A DNA stretch of 64,000 nt. Origin: Candidatus Paceibacterota bacterium (GTDB lineage Bacteria > Actinomycetota > Actinomycetes > Nanopelagicales > Nanopelagicaceae). The notes beneath the pieces were generated by a model that was not told where the DNA came from, ran no database searches, and worked only from the letters and a program-made list of their open reading frames with translations. The DNA lies in the NCBI GenBank assembly GCA_035530615.1, contig DATKUL010000001.1, forward strand, positions 62,001 to 126,000, written 5' to 3'. Position numbers and translations under genes: made by a program. Below, piece by piece: positions 9,824-19,954 of this stretch. The stretch's first letter is position 1; every line of letters starts with the position of its first letter.

Positions 9824-10767
9824 AGTTCTACGGATTAATTGATGGAAGTGAAAGTTCAATGCTGCACTTCCTCAATGCCTTACCTGGTGTCGATCAAACT
9901 GGAGCGGAAGCTCGGGCGGCCATGCTCGCGACGCGAAGCATTAAAACTTCTGCAAAAAATTTCGCAATCGATCTGGCTATTTCCATGGTCGACCTCACCA
10001 CTCTGGAAGGCGCCGATACGCCAGAGAAAGTAAGAGCGCTCTGCGCAAAGGCAGTCCGGCCGGATCCGACTGATTTGTCAGTCCCACATGTTGGCGCAAT
10101 ATGCGTCTATAACGACATGGTCTCGATTGCACGAACACAATTGGATCTCATCGGCGGAAAGGACATTCCTGTCGCTGCCGTTGCAACGGCGTTTCCATCC
10201 GGGCGCGCATCAATGGCGGTTAAGATTCAGGATACAGAAGATGCCATAGCGGCCGGTGCCGGAGAGATCGACATGGTGATCGATCGTGGCGCCTTTCTAT
10301 CGGGTCGGTACATGGATGTCTTCCAAGAGATCATTGCGATTCGGGAGATATGCGGAGATCGTGCGCACTTGAAAGTAATCTTGGAAACGGGCGAACTTGT
10401 CACCTATGACAACGTGCGCAAAGCCTCCTTCCTTGCGATGCTTGCCGGGGCTGACTTCATCAAAACTTCTACTGGGAAAGTGGCGCCCGCCGCGACTGCG
10501 CCCGTTGTTCTCGTCATGCTTGAAGCAGTGAGAGATTTCTACCAGATGACGCAGCACCGAATCGGCGTGAAGCCTGCCGGCGGAATTCGCAATACCAAAG
10601 ATGCCATCAAGCAACTGGTCCTTGTTAACGAGACCGCCGGACCGGAGTGGCTAACGCCCTCTCTATTCCGAATCGGCGCAAGCGCACTTCTCAACGATTT
10701 GCTCATGCAAAGAATGAAGATGCGAACCGGCTTTTACACCAGTCCAAATTATGTGACGATTGATTAA
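9820..10767 (+). CDS. deoC: Deoxyribose-phosphate aldolase
   Basis: Cleaves deoxyribose-5-phosphate to acetaldehyde and glyceraldehyde-3-phosphate. At 315 residues it is the long form of the family. The Schiff-base lysine lies in GADFIKTSTGKVAP (~210), the second catalytic Lys in IGVKPAGGIRNTKDA (~250), and VATAFPSGRAS (~125) holds the substrate-binding turn. It starts at GTG overlapping the stop of the mutase gene, and is followed after 12 bp by the aldehyde dehydrogenase that would oxidise the acetaldehyde. Confidence 0.94.
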   Translation: MKFYGLIDGSESSMLHFLNALPGVDQTGAEARAAMLATRSIKTSAKNFAIDLAISMVDLTTLEGADTPEKVRALCAKAVRPDPTDLSVPHVGAICVYNDMVSIARTQLDLIGGKDIPVAAVATAFPSGRASMAVKIQDTEDAIAAGAGEIDMVIDRGAFLSGRYMDVFQEIIAIREICGDRAHLKVILETGELVTYDNVRKASFLAMLAGADFIKTSTGKVAPAATAPVVLVMLEAVRDFYQMTQHRIGVKPAGGIRNTKDAIKQLVLVNETAGPEWLTPSLFRIGASALLNDLLMQRMKMRTGFYTSPNYVTID

Positions 10768-10779
10768 GGCAGGATAAAG

Positions 10780-12234
10780 ATGACCACCTTCGAATATGCG
10801 CCGGCCCTTGAATCGCGATCTATCGTCACGATCGACCCTGAATACGGGCACTTCATCAATGGCGCTTTCACGCCCGGAAAGAACCATTTTCCAACTCTCG
10901 ATCCTTCCAGCGAGGAAGTTTTGAGTCAGATTGCTCTGGGTGGAGCCGACGAGGTCGATGCAGCAGTGGATGCGGCGCGGATCGCTTATGAAGCAATCTG
11001 GTCAAAGATGAGTGGGAAAGATCGGGGTAAGTATCTCTACCGAATCGCGCGAATTATGCAGGAGCGAGCTCGCGAATTTGCAGTACTTGAGACCTTAGAC
11101 AACGGCAAACCGATTCGTGAATCACGCGATATCGATGTGCCATTAGCGGCTGCCCACTTCTTCTATCACGCCGGGTGGGCGGACAAGTTAGATTACGCAG
11201 GGCTTGGTCCTTCTCCTCATCCGCACGGGGTGGCCGGCCAGATCATTCCCTGGAATTTTCCGCTACTCATGCTCGCGTGGAAAATTGCACCCGCCCTCGC
11301 CGCTGGAAATACAGTGGTTCTAAAGCCAGCAGAAACAACCTCACTGACTGCACTTCTCTTTGCGCAAGTCTGCCAACAAGCTGAACTTCCTGCAGGGGTT
11401 GTAAATATTGTCACCGGCAACGGCAAGACGGGTGCCGCTCTCGTGAATCATCCAGGCATCGACAAGATTGCCTTTACTGGTTCTACTGAAGTGGGCAAAT
11501 CAATCGCGCGCGCGATCGCTTCCACTTCCGTTAAGGCAACCCTCGAACTCGGAGGTAAAGCAGCCAATATTGTTTTCGATGATGCCCCACTCGATGAATG
11601 TGTTGAAGGGATCGTCAATGGTATTTTCTTCAATCAAGGACATGTCTGTTGCGCAGGATCTCGCTTGCTTCTTCAAGAGAACATTGCGGATGAAGTACTC
11701 ACAAAACTCAAATTGCGTATGGAAAAAATTCGAGTCGGCGATCCCCTCGACAAGAACACAGACCTCGGAGCCATTAACTCACGCGAGCAACTGGGCAAGA
11801 TTGAAGAGTTGAGCGCAGCGGGCGATTCAGAAGGTGCCCAGCGATGGAGTCCTGCATGTTCGCTTCCGGAAACCGGCTACTGGTTCCCACCCACAATTTT
11901 CACGGGTGTCACTCAAGCTCACCGCATCGCCCAAGAGGAAATATTTGGACCAGTCCTCTCAGTCCTTACCTTCCGCACTCCTGCTGAAGCCATAGAGAAG
12001 GCCAATAACACGCCTTATGGGCTCTCCGCAGGCATCTGGAGCGAGAAAGGGTCGCGAATTCTCTGGGCGGCGCAGCGGCTCAAAGCGGGTGTCATTTGGG
12101 CAAATACCTTCAATAAATTCGATCCGGCCAGTCCTTTTGGTGGGTACAAAGAATCTGGGTGGGGTCGCGAGGGCGGGCGCCATGGTCTGACTGCTTATCT
12201 CAAGAGCATGGAAGTAGGTGGCGAAAATGAGTGA
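10780..12234 (+). CDS. Aldehyde dehydrogenase, catalytic member of a pair
   Basis: NAD(P)+-dependent aldehyde dehydrogenase of 484 residues. Visible motifs are IIPWNFPLLMLAWKIAPALA (~150), GSTEVGKS (~230), ELGGKAANIVF with the general-base Glu (~255) and NQGHVCCAGSR with the catalytic Cys (~290). Directly after deoC, oxidation of acetaldehyde is the likely job. The start follows AGGATAAAG, close to the ideal spacing. It overlaps the next, shorter dehydrogenase-like gene by 8 nt. Confidence 0.92.
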   Translation: MTTFEYAPALESRSIVTIDPEYGHFINGAFTPGKNHFPTLDPSSEEVLSQIALGGADEVDAAVDAARIAYEAIWSKMSGKDRGKYLYRIARIMQERAREFAVLETLDNGKPIRESRDIDVPLAAAHFFYHAGWADKLDYAGLGPSPHPHGVAGQIIPWNFPLLMLAWKIAPALAAGNTVVLKPAETTSLTALLFAQVCQQAELPAGVVNIVTGNGKTGAALVNHPGIDKIAFTGSTEVGKSIARAIASTSVKATLELGGKAANIVFDDAPLDECVEGIVNGIFFNQGHVCCAGSRLLLQENIADEVLTKLKLRMEKIRVGDPLDKNTDLGAINSREQLGKIEELSAAGDSEGAQRWSPACSLPETGYWFPPTIFTGVTQAHRIAQEEIFGPVLSVLTFRTPAEAIEKANNTPYGLSAGIWSEKGSRILWAAQRLKAGVIWANTFNKFDPASPFGGYKESGWGREGGRHGLTAYLKSMEVGGENE

Positions 12235-13075
12235 TCGTCTGGAAGTGAAGAAGACGTACAAACTATTTATTGGTGGTGCCTTCCCGCGCAGTGAATCAGG
12301 GCGAACCTATGAAGTTCACTCGAGCGAGGGTACTTTCGTTGCAAACCCGTGCCTTGCCTCACGCAAAGATTTGCGTGATTCAGTACTCGCCGCCAGGTCG
12401 GCGCAAGACGGTTGGTCAAGTGCAACGGCGTATAACCGGGGACAAATTCTTTATCGGATTGCAGAGATGCTAGAGGGGCGAAGCGATCAATTCGCGGCAG
12501 AGATTTCTCTTCTAGATGGCATCTCCGTCAACGCGGCTTTGCAGGAAGTTCATGCCGCGATCGATCGTTGGGTTTGGTATGCCGGCTGGAGTGACAAATT
12601 GGGCTCGATCGCCGGTGCGACAAATCCAGTATCCGGACCTTTCTACAACTTCACTATCCCCGAGGCCATCGGTGTAGTCGGCGCGATCGCTCCAGAGTCA
12701 GGAAGTCTCATCGGACTAGTGGATGCGATCGCTCCAGTGATTGTTTCTGGAAATACCGTCATTGCACTGGCTAGCACCCGCGCCCCTTTGTCCGCCATCA
12801 CCTTCGCTGAAGTCCTTGCAACAAGTGACCTTCCAAACGGTGTGTGCAATATTCTCACCGGCAAAAAAGAAGAACTTGCGCCTTGGTTTGCCTCGCACAT
12901 GGATATTGACGCTCTCGATGTGAGTGGTATCGATGATCCATCACTCGTTGCCGACATGAAGATAGCCGGCGCTCAGAACCTCAAGCGATTCCATGCATTT
13001 AGTGCTCAGCAATCACCACAACGAATTCTTGCCTTCATGGAATCCAAGACGATTTGGCATCCCATTGGGGTCTAG
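12227..13075 (+). CDS. Aldehyde dehydrogenase-like protein lacking the catalytic half
   Basis: A 282-residue relative of the preceding enzyme. ATG at 12227 is chosen because AGGTGG lies 5 nt upstream; a GTG 9 nt earlier is also in frame. It has the N-terminal ALDH fold (FIGGAFPRSESGRTYEV, VVGAIAPESGSLIGLVDAI) but not the ELGGK glutamate or the cysteine motif, and it stops after a conserved-looking tail with KTIWHPIG. It is not a simple truncation: paired genes of this kind follow ALDH genes in other actinobacteria, to my recollection. It probably forms a complex with the catalytic partner. Confidence 0.8.
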   Translation: MSDRLEVKKTYKLFIGGAFPRSESGRTYEVHSSEGTFVANPCLASRKDLRDSVLAARSAQDGWSSATAYNRGQILYRIAEMLEGRSDQFAAEISLLDGISVNAALQEVHAAIDRWVWYAGWSDKLGSIAGATNPVSGPFYNFTIPEAIGVVGAIAPESGSLIGLVDAIAPVIVSGNTVIALASTRAPLSAITFAEVLATSDLPNGVCNILTGKKEELAPWFASHMDIDALDVSGIDDPSLVADMKIAGAQNLKRFHAFSAQQSPQRILAFMESKTIWHPIGV

Positions 13076-13078
13076 TAC

Positions 13079-14176
13079 TTATTCTGAAGCAATAGCGGCG
13101 TAAGCAGGTTTAACCACATTTTCGATAATGGCTAACCGCTCTTCAAAGGGAATAAAGGCACTTTTTAGGGCATTTATTGTGACTCGCTGTAAATCTTGAA
13201 AAGTCCAGTCGAAAGCCTCGACCAATTGAGACATTTCTTTTGTCATCGAAGTTTGACTCATCAAACGATTATCCGTGTTAACGGTGACACGAAAACGCAT
13301 CTCTCCGAGTTTGCCAATGGGATGTTCCTTGATCGATTTTGCCGCACCGGTTTGCAGATTGGAGGTTGGGCACAGTTCCAATGGGACTCGACGATCGCGA
13401 ATATAGGAGGCGAGCCGGCCGAGCCGTGGCTCGGAACCTGAAAGGTCGATGTCATCCATGATGTGCACTCCATGTCCAAGTCGCTCGGCCCCACATAGTT
13501 GGATCGCTTCCCAAATGGATGGAAGTCCGTAGGCCTCACCCGCATGAATGGTGAAATGCGCGTTCTCTCTGCGCAAGTATTCAAAAGTCTCTTGCTGATC
13601 ACTTGGCGGATATCCATCTTCCGGGCCAGCGATGTCAAAACCTGCTACACCCGCATCACGGTACTTAACAACAAGTTCTGCTACTTCTTGGGATTTATCA
13701 TTTTGGCGCATTCCACAGAGAATGGAGACGACGCGAATCTCAAATCCTTCTTTTCGCGCTTCGGCCTCACCTAGTCGATAACCTTCGAGAGTAGATTCGA
13801 CGACATCAGCCATCGTCAATCCTTTTTCCGTAAACAATTCTGGGGCTCCACGTACTTCTGCATAAACGACGCCGTCTCTTGCTAAATCAACAACGCATTC
13901 GCGCGCGACTCGTACGATGTCTTGCGGCCGCTGCATCACTGCAATTGTGTGACTAAAAGTCTCGAGGTACCTGACTAGGGAGCCAGAGTCGCACGATTCG
14001 TGAAACCACGTCGCCAATTCTTCAGCATCCGTTGTTGGAAGGGCGGTGTATCCAATCTCGCCGGCAATATCAATAATCGTTTGCGGACGTAATCCGCCAT
14101 CCAGGTGATCGTGCAGGAGCGCTTTCGGCAATCTCTTAATCTGCTCTGGCGTTGGAATCCTTGCCATCTCGCTCAT
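13079..14176 (-). CDS. add: Adenosine deaminase
   Basis: Deaminates adenosine and deoxyadenosine to inosine forms. The 365-residue product has the zinc ligands in [10 protein letters not shown] (~18), HAGEAYG with the catalytic Glu (~210), the ERLGHGVHI segment (~235) and [12 protein letters not shown] with the metal-binding Asp (~300). CPTSNLQTG (~275) is also typical. It is the last gene of a minus-strand nucleoside operon, overlaps deoA by 4 nt and ends 3 bp from the convergent dehydrogenase gene. Confidence 0.94.
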   Translation of the reverse strand: MSEMARIPTPEQIKRLPKALLHDHLDGGLRPQTIIDIAGEIGYTALPTTDAEELATWFHESCDSGSLVRYLETFSHTIAVMQRPQDIVRVARECVVDLARDGVVYAEVRGAPELFTEKGLTMADVVESTLEGYRLGEAEARKEGFEIRVVSILCGMRQNDKSQEVAELVVKYRDAGVAGFDIAGPEDGYPPSDQQETFEYLRRENAHFTIHAGEAYGLPSIWEAIQLCGAERLGHGVHIMDDIDLSGSEPRLGRLASYIRDRRVPLELCPTSNLQTGAAKSIKEHPIGKLGEMRFRVTVNTDNRLMSQTSMTKEMSQLVEAFDWTFQDLQRVTINALKSAFIPFEERLAIIENVVKPAYAAIASE

Positions 14177-15462
14177 TTTTGTATTCTCTCCACGATTAAA
14201 GGTAGTCGTTTTACTTCACCATTAGGAATAATCGTTATGCATCCCTCAAGAATCTCAAGAGCGCGAGCGAAGCGTTCGGGTTCATCCGTGTGAAGAGTCA
14301 TGAGGGGTTGACCAATCTTGATCGCATCTCCTGGTTTGGCATGAAGTTGGACCCCAGCGCCGGCTTGCACTTTCTCGCCCTGCCTCGAACGCCCTGCGCC
14401 CAGTCGCCACGCGGCCACTCCCACCTGCATGGCGTCCATGCCGACCATGCGACCCTGTGCAGTTGCAAGGAGTTGGTGTTTCTCGCGCGCCCAAGGCAGG
14501 GGTGCATCAGGATCGCCATCTTGCGCTTTAATCATCCGCCGCCAGACATCCATGGCACTTCCGTCCCGCAGGGCAGTTTCCGGATCTTTCCCAACAATTC
14601 CTGCCGCACTGATCATCTCGCGGGCAAGGATCAAGGTAAGTTCGACCACATCGGCAGGTCCACCACCTGAGAGCACCTCGACTGATTCACGAACCTCCAA
14701 TGCATTCCCGACCGTGAGACCAAGTGGAACATCCATGGCGGTGACAAGTGCGCGAGTGGTAACTCCGGCATTTTCACCGAGCTCGACCATGGTGCGTGCC
14801 AAAATCCCAGCTTGCTGTGGGTCACTCATAAATGCACCACTGCCAGTCTTCACATCCAGAACAAGCGCCGAGGTTCCTTCTGCAATCTTCTTACTCATAA
14901 TGGAAGAGGCGATCAGTGGAATTGCCTCAACCGTTGCGGTGACATCGCGGAGTGCATAAAGTTTTTTATCGGCAGGAGCAAGCCCTGGGCCCGCCGCACA
15001 AATAACTGCCCCGCACTCTCTCAATACTGAAAGCATTTCTTCGTTGGACAGGGCAGCGCGCCAACCGGGTATCGACTCCAATTTATCGAGAGTTCCTCCT
15101 GTGTGTGCGAGCCCTCGTCCAGAAAGTTGGGGTACTGCACCTCCACACGCCGCAACCAGAGGTGCGAGTGGAAGAGTAATTTTGTCGCCAACTCCCCCGG
15201 TTGAATGCTTATCAGTGGTCGGTCTATCAAGCCCCGACCAATCCATCCTTGACCCGCTATTAATCATCGCCTGGGTCCAGCGCGAGATTTCCCGAGAAGT
15301 CATGCCGTTAAGCAGTATCGCCATCAGCAATGCTGACATCTGTTCATCGGCGACTACGCCGTTGGTGTAGGCAGCGATCACCCAATCAATTTGTGCATCA
15401 CTCAACTCGTGCCGATCACGCTTGGCCGCGATTATTTCGACAGCAGCAAACGGTTCAATCAT
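14173..15462 (-). CDS. deoA: Thymidine (pyrimidine nucleoside) phosphorylase
   Basis: Converts thymidine, deoxyuridine or uridine with phosphate to base plus sugar-1-phosphate. The 429 residues carry the family signature [25 protein letters not shown] (phosphate site, ~85-110; key residues K, S, T and the Gly run), [20 protein letters not shown] (~115-135) and KTGSGAFM (~205). It overlaps cdd by 8 nt upstream and add by 4 nt downstream, so the three are translated from one message. Confidence 0.94.
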   Translation of the reverse strand: MIEPFAAVEIIAAKRDRHELSDAQIDWVIAAYTNGVVADEQMSALLMAILLNGMTSREISRWTQAMINSGSRMDWSGLDRPTTDKHSTGGVGDKITLPLAPLVAACGGAVPQLSGRGLAHTGGTLDKLESIPGWRAALSNEEMLSVLRECGAVICAAGPGLAPADKKLYALRDVTATVEAIPLIASSIMSKKIAEGTSALVLDVKTGSGAFMSDPQQAGILARTMVELGENAGVTTRALVTAMDVPLGLTVGNALEVRESVEVLSGGGPADVVELTLILAREMISAAGIVGKDPETALRDGSAMDVWRRMIKAQDGDPDAPLPWAREKHQLLATAQGRMVGMDAMQVGVAAWRLGAGRSRQGEKVQAGAGVQLHAKPGDAIKIGQPLMTLHTDEPERFARALEILEGCITIIPNGEVKRLPLIVERIQK

Positions 15463-15865
15463 GACGGCGCGTCATCTCCTCTGGGCCAAAAGCCCAGGGA
15501 AGTAATTCTGAGAGCGGGACTGCCTTCTCTTGCGTCATGATGAGAAGTGAGTTACCGCCATGTTCCATCAAGAGTTGGCGACATCGGCCACATGGCATCA
15601 AAGCATCTCCATGCGAATCCACACAATAGAGAGCCACTAACTTTCCGCCTCCCGTGAGAATGAGATCTGAAACTAGCCCGCATTCGGCGCAGAGCGTGAT
15701 TCCATAGCTTGCATTCTCTACATTGCATCCGCTGACAAAGCGTCCATCATTGACTAGGGCTGCGGCGCCGACTGAAAATTTGGAATAGGGTGCGTAGGCT
15801 TTCTCCATTGCCGAAGTCGCAAGTGAATGTAAGTGGTTCCAGTCAATTTCCATGCCGGGCGCCAT
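15455..15865 (-). CDS. cdd: Cytidine deaminase
   Basis: Zinc enzyme converting cytidine and deoxycytidine to uridine forms. The product has 136 residues, the standard length for the small tetrameric class. The motif LCAEC (~60) supplies one zinc cysteine and the catalytic Glu, and PCGRCRQLL (~93) gives the other two cysteines; CNVENAS (~48) binds the ribose. It abuts the upstream permease gene by a single shared base, linking salvage enzymes to import. Confidence 0.95.
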   Translation of the reverse strand: MAPGMEIDWNHLHSLATSAMEKAYAPYSKFSVGAAALVNDGRFVSGCNVENASYGITLCAECGLVSDLILTGGGKLVALYCVDSHGDALMPCGRCRQLLMEHGGNSLLIMTQEKAVPLSELLPWAFGPEEMTRRHD

Positions 15866-17151
15866 CAGTGCGCGTCTCCTGGTCTATACGGAATTCCATC
15901 GGCCGCGGGCGCGCGCACGCGACCTACAAAACCAGAGACCGCAATAATCGTTGCAATATATGGCGCCATCAACATGAATTCAGATGGAATTGGAGTACCA
16001 GTGATGGAAAGTACGCCCTGCAGATTGTCCGCAAATCCGAAAATCAAGGCTGCGGCGACTGCGCCTAACGGACTCCAGCGACCGAAGATCAACGCGGCAA
16101 GCGCGATAAAGCCTTTACCGGCCGTCATTTCTTTGCCGAACGGACCAACCGCTCCGATCGTGAAATATGCGCCACCGAGTCCAGCGACTGCCCCCGCAAG
16201 AATGACATTGCGGAATCGGATTGAGTTCACTTTTATTCCGACGCTCTCGGCCGCGGTGGGGTGTTCACCAACCGCACGCATCCGCAACCCCCACTTAGAA
16301 CGAAAAAGGCCAACATGAATCAGTGCCACGATGAGATACATCAGGTAGACGATGATCGTCTGCTCGAAAAATATCGGACCAAGTACGGGAATCTTGGAAA
16401 GGATCGGAATTCTAATTGGCGAAAGAATTGGTCCGGAGTTCCAGGTGTCTTGGTATGGAATGAGAAGTCGTTTGTAAAGAAAACCAGTCAGACCGATGAC
16501 AAGAACATTGAGCACAAAACCCAAAATGACCTGATCGATGCCGAATCGGATGGCGAAGACAGCTAATAGGTATGAAATCATCGCACCAGCAAATGGTGCG
16601 ATGAGCAATCCCATCATCGTGTTCTGCGTCAAACTCGCGAGCACCCCTGATGCAAAAGCACCGGCGAGCAGTTGTCCTTCGATGGCAATATTGATGACAC
16701 CAGAGCGCTCGCAGAGCACTCCAGCCATCGCTCCAAATACAAGTGGGACCGCAAGGAGCAGACCGCCTTGAAGCAGACCAGTAAAAGGAATGAACTTCCC
16801 ACTTGCTGCCCAGCAGAGAAAAGACATCAAGAATGAGAACCCGAAAATGGCACTAGCGAAACGAATCGTCTTACGCGCCCGGAACTGCAAGTAAGCCAGG
16901 ATCGTTGCCGCAAGCGCGAGGATTGCAAAACCAAGTGATCCGGTCTTTGAACTCACTACCCACTCATGGAAGAAGACCCACTCTCGATCCATCACAAAAC
17001 CGAAAGTGACTTTCTCATTCTGCTTGGGAATGATGACAAAGCTGAGAAAAGCCCCGATTGCAAGGGCAAACATCGTGATGACCCCACGACGGCGACGGCG
17101 CTCTGGCGCGGATAAGGAGAGCACTTCAACTTGAGTCATCAGCCGTTCCAT
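15865..17151 (-). CDS. Nucleoside ABC transporter permease (second subunit)
   Basis: Membrane subunit of a BMP-family nucleoside importer (NupQ/YufQ-like), 428 residues. After a cytoplasmic N-terminus with an RRRRR basic patch there are many hydrophobic helices. LCERSGVINIAIEGQLLAGAF (~145) is the region contacting the ATPase, and GEHPTAAESVGIKVNSIR (~290) the second typical segment. It overlaps the partner permease by 13 nt. The N-terminal ~80 residues with two extra hydrophobic stretches make it longer than most relatives. Confidence 0.9.
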   Translation of the reverse strand: MERLMTQVEVLSLSAPERRRRRGVITMFALAIGAFLSFVIIPKQNEKVTFGFVMDREWVFFHEWVVSSKTGSLGFAILALAATILAYLQFRARKTIRFASAIFGFSFLMSFLCWAASGKFIPFTGLLQGGLLLAVPLVFGAMAGVLCERSGVINIAIEGQLLAGAFASGVLASLTQNTMMGLLIAPFAGAMISYLLAVFAIRFGIDQVILGFVLNVLVIGLTGFLYKRLLIPYQDTWNSGPILSPIRIPILSKIPVLGPIFFEQTIIVYLMYLIVALIHVGLFRSKWGLRMRAVGEHPTAAESVGIKVNSIRFRNVILAGAVAGLGGAYFTIGAVGPFGKEMTAGKGFIALAALIFGRWSPLGAVAAALIFGFADNLQGVLSITGTPIPSEFMLMAPYIATIIAVSGFVGRVRAPAADGIPYRPGDAH

Positions 17152-18308
17152 CCTTTAGAAACCACACCAGTACCGGTCTGCAACTCTTTAATTCGGAAGA
17201 TCCCCTTTATGAGAGCCGGTGCAGCAATGAAGAGCACCACCAGTGCTTGAATGACGAGCACGAGGTCAATCGGCGTCTCGGTATTGGCCTGCATGGTCAA
17301 TCCGCCGGCGCGAAGTCCACCGAAGAGAAGGGCCGCGAAAACTGTGCCGATCGGATTTGCTCGACCAAGCAGTGCAACTGTGATGGCATCAAAACCGAAA
17401 CTTCCTCCTGCCCCAGCGGTGAGAGCGTATTCACTTCCAAGGATTTGAACCGCCCCGCCAAGTCCAGCCAGTGCACCGGCAATAACCATCACCATTGTCG
17501 TAACTAATGGGACAGATATGCCGGCGGTTTTTGCAGCTGCTGCATTCGCCCCAACTGCGCGGAATCTAAAGCCCCACGTGCTTCGATTGAGCAACCACCA
17601 AATCCCCGCGGCTGCGGCTAGCGCTATGAGCAGACCCGCATTTACTCGCAAACTTTCCCCAGCAAGGTGAGGCAGTTGCGCATTCTGCTTAACTGGCGGA
17701 GCAATCGGATCCTGTCGGCCCGGCCGTAAGAATGGAGTTGTGCTGAGAAGCCAGAGAAGAAAATAACTTGCGACATAGTTGAGCATGATGGTGACAATTA
17801 CCTCATGGGCACCAGTTTTGGCTTTCAATAACCCGACAAAGCCACCCCATAATCCCGCGAAGAGCATCGCGGTGAGTACTGCTGCGATTGCGTGAATCCC
17901 AACCGGAAGGTCGGCTTTGAATCCCACCACAGAGGCTCCAATAGCACCGAAAATAAACTGTCCCTGTGCGCCGATATTGAAAAGGCCCGCTTTAAACGCG
18001 AGAGCAACTGAAAGCCCAGTCAGTATCAGTGGAGATGCAGAGACCAGAGTTTCAGAGAGCGGATATAGGCCGTTAAAGAAATTGGGATGCGCAAGATTCG
18101 GATCATAAATTGCGCCCTCAAAGAGAGCCCGGTACGCCCTACCCGCCGCCGTCACTGCTGCATTGAGAAAGGTGAGCGGCGATTTGGCCAATTTCAACAC
18201 ATTCGGATCAGAGAATGCGATGAGCAATCCGCTGACGAATAGCGCGGATAGGAAGGCGAGCCCTGGCAGAGCGATGGTTCGTAGTGCCTTTTTCGCTAAC
18301 CCTCGCAT
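17139..18308 (-). CDS. Nucleoside ABC transporter permease (first subunit)
   Basis: A 389-residue inner-membrane permease of the NupP/YufP type. It has an N-terminal transmembrane helix, the SLVSASPLIL-like segment ending in LTGLSVALAFKAGLFNIG (~100), then repeated hydrophobic helices and GANAAAAKTAGISVP (~260), the conserved loop of branched-chain/nucleoside permeases. It starts one base from the ATPase stop, and together with its 3' partner forms a heterodimeric channel for purine and pyrimidine nucleosides. Confidence 0.9.
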   Translation of the reverse strand: MRGLAKKALRTIALPGLAFLSALFVSGLLIAFSDPNVLKLAKSPLTFLNAAVTAAGRAYRALFEGAIYDPNLAHPNFFNGLYPLSETLVSASPLILTGLSVALAFKAGLFNIGAQGQFIFGAIGASVVGFKADLPVGIHAIAAVLTAMLFAGLWGGFVGLLKAKTGAHEVIVTIMLNYVASYFLLWLLSTTPFLRPGRQDPIAPPVKQNAQLPHLAGESLRVNAGLLIALAAAAGIWWLLNRSTWGFRFRAVGANAAAAKTAGISVPLVTTMVMVIAGALAGLGGAVQILGSEYALTAGAGGSFGFDAITVALLGRANPIGTVFAALLFGGLRAGGLTMQANTETPIDLVLVIQALVVLFIAAPALIKGIFRIKELQTGTGVVSKGWNG

Positions 18309-19823
18309 CTAGGCGCTCTTCTCATCTGGGTGGACGCCCGCCATTAACAGGCCAAGATCCTCACGTGAAGTAGTGGCGGGAACTATGGCGATAATCTCGC
18401 CGCGATACATCACCGCAATGCGATCCGCGAGGTCGCTCACCTCATCCAACTCAGTACTAAAAATCAGAACAGCGCGACCCGAATCTCTCTCAGCGACAAT
18501 TCGCTGGTGGACGAATTCAATCGACCCGACATCAAGACCCCGGGTTGGCTGAGAAGCAACCACCAATTTCACCGGACGGGAGAGTTCGCGGGCTAAAACT
18601 ACTTTCTGTTTATTTCCTCCTGACAACGATGAAGCCGGATCTTGAATACTCTGGAGTCGTACATCAAATTCTTTTACTCGTAATTCTGCCTCACGAGCAA
18701 CGACGCTCGGCGAAAGCGACAGCCCCTTGGCATATGGAGGCATATCATGCAGATCAAGGATGAGATTCTCCGCGACAGAGAAGGACGAGATCAACCCATC
18801 CAATTCACGAGACTCAGGAACGTAAGCAATACCCGCACGGAGCGTCTCCCGTACTGATGCAGCGGTGATGTCCTTCCCATCTAGGAGAATTTTCCCTTCG
18901 ACAAATTCTTGCAGCCCCACGATCGCCTCAGCTAGTTCGCTCTGACCATTCCCCTGGACTCCGGCCACCGCCACAATTTCGCCGGCATGCACCTCAAAAG
19001 AGATGTTCTTCACCAACCGACGACCGGTGATATCCCGAACATTCAAGTTAGAAACCGTGAGCACCGGCGCTCCTGGAGAGACGGCTTTCTTGTAAACATC
19101 CAATGAGATCGGACGGCCAACCATCATTGAGGCGAGTTCTTCTTGTGATTCATCGGGCGACGGCGTACCGACGACCTTGCCGCGACGGATAACTGTGATT
19201 TTGTCTGCCGCTTCCTGGACTTCACGAAGTTTGTGAGTAATGAAAACTATCGACGTGCCCTTATCTCGAAGAATCTTCATATTTCTCAATAGTTCATCCG
19301 TCTCCTGCGGAGTGAGAACAGCCGTTGGTTCATCCAGGATTAAAACTTTCGCTTCGTAAATCAAGGCTCTAATGATCTCCACTCTCTGTTGAATTCCAAC
19401 GGGGAGATTCTCCACGAGTGCATCCGGATCGACATCAAAATTGAATTCCTTTGAGACCCGACGGATCTCTTCCTTGGCTTTGTCGAGTTCCAATATTCCG
19501 AATTTATTGGTCTTCTCGTGTCCAAGCACAATGTTTTCGGCAACAGTGAAAACTGGAATCAACATGAAATGTTGGTGAACCATTCCAATACCTGCCGCAA
19601 GAGCATCGCTGGGACTTGAGATGAAAATCTCTTTTCCATCAACCAGAATGGTGCCTGAGTCCGGCTTGAGCAGACCGTACACAACGTTCATGAGTGTGGA
19701 TTTTCCTGCACCATTCTCGCCAAGAATTGCGTGAATTTCACCGTCGGCTACTTTGAGATCAATTCCGTCATTTGCGATGAGTGGTCCAAAACTCTTCGTG
19801 ATCGCGCGAAGTTCAAGTGACAT
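18309..19823 (-). CDS. Nucleoside ABC transporter ATPase (two nucleotide-binding domains)
   Basis: Energises nucleoside import. The 504 residues form two tandem ABC domains (NupO/YufO, RbsA-like). Domain 1 has Walker A GENGAGKSTLM (~35) and Walker B LILDEPTAVLTP. Domain 2 has the degenerate Walker A GVQGNGQSELAEA (~285) and a normal signature LSGGNKQKVVLARELSR (~400), so one ATP site is probably non-canonical, as usual in the family. The upstream gap of 131 bp holds a hairpin separating it from the binding-protein gene. Confidence 0.93.
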   Translation of the reverse strand: MSLELRAITKSFGPLIANDGIDLKVADGEIHAILGENGAGKSTLMNVVYGLLKPDSGTILVDGKEIFISSPSDALAAGIGMVHQHFMLIPVFTVAENIVLGHEKTNKFGILELDKAKEEIRRVSKEFNFDVDPDALVENLPVGIQQRVEIIRALIYEAKVLILDEPTAVLTPQETDELLRNMKILRDKGTSIVFITHKLREVQEAADKITVIRRGKVVGTPSPDESQEELASMMVGRPISLDVYKKAVSPGAPVLTVSNLNVRDITGRRLVKNISFEVHAGEIVAVAGVQGNGQSELAEAIVGLQEFVEGKILLDGKDITAASVRETLRAGIAYVPESRELDGLISSFSVAENLILDLHDMPPYAKGLSLSPSVVAREAELRVKEFDVRLQSIQDPASSLSGGNKQKVVLARELSRPVKLVVASQPTRGLDVGSIEFVHQRIVAERDSGRAVLIFSTELDEVSDLADRIAVMYRGEIIAIVPATTSREDLGLLMAGVHPDEKSA

Positions 19824-19860
19824 ACGGTCAATCTACCGTCTAAATGCATTAAGGCAAAGA

Positions 19861-19896
19861 AAGGCGGAGCGGGTCTTTGCAGACTCGCTCCGCCTT
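19861..19896 (-). terminator. Strong hairpin after the BMP gene, partial terminator
   Basis: Arms GGCGGAGCG and CGCTCCGCC with further GTC/GAC pairing form a long G+C-rich stem. Read on the minus strand it follows the binding-protein stop by ~60 nt and is followed by TTTCTTT. It likely stops most transcripts here, giving high levels of the binding protein and lower levels of the downstream ATPase and permeases. Confidence 0.75.
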
Positions 19897-19954
19897 CGCC
19901 TCAAAATATGAATCCTAATTCACAGCAAGATTCACATGAAGATTTACTTCCTGA

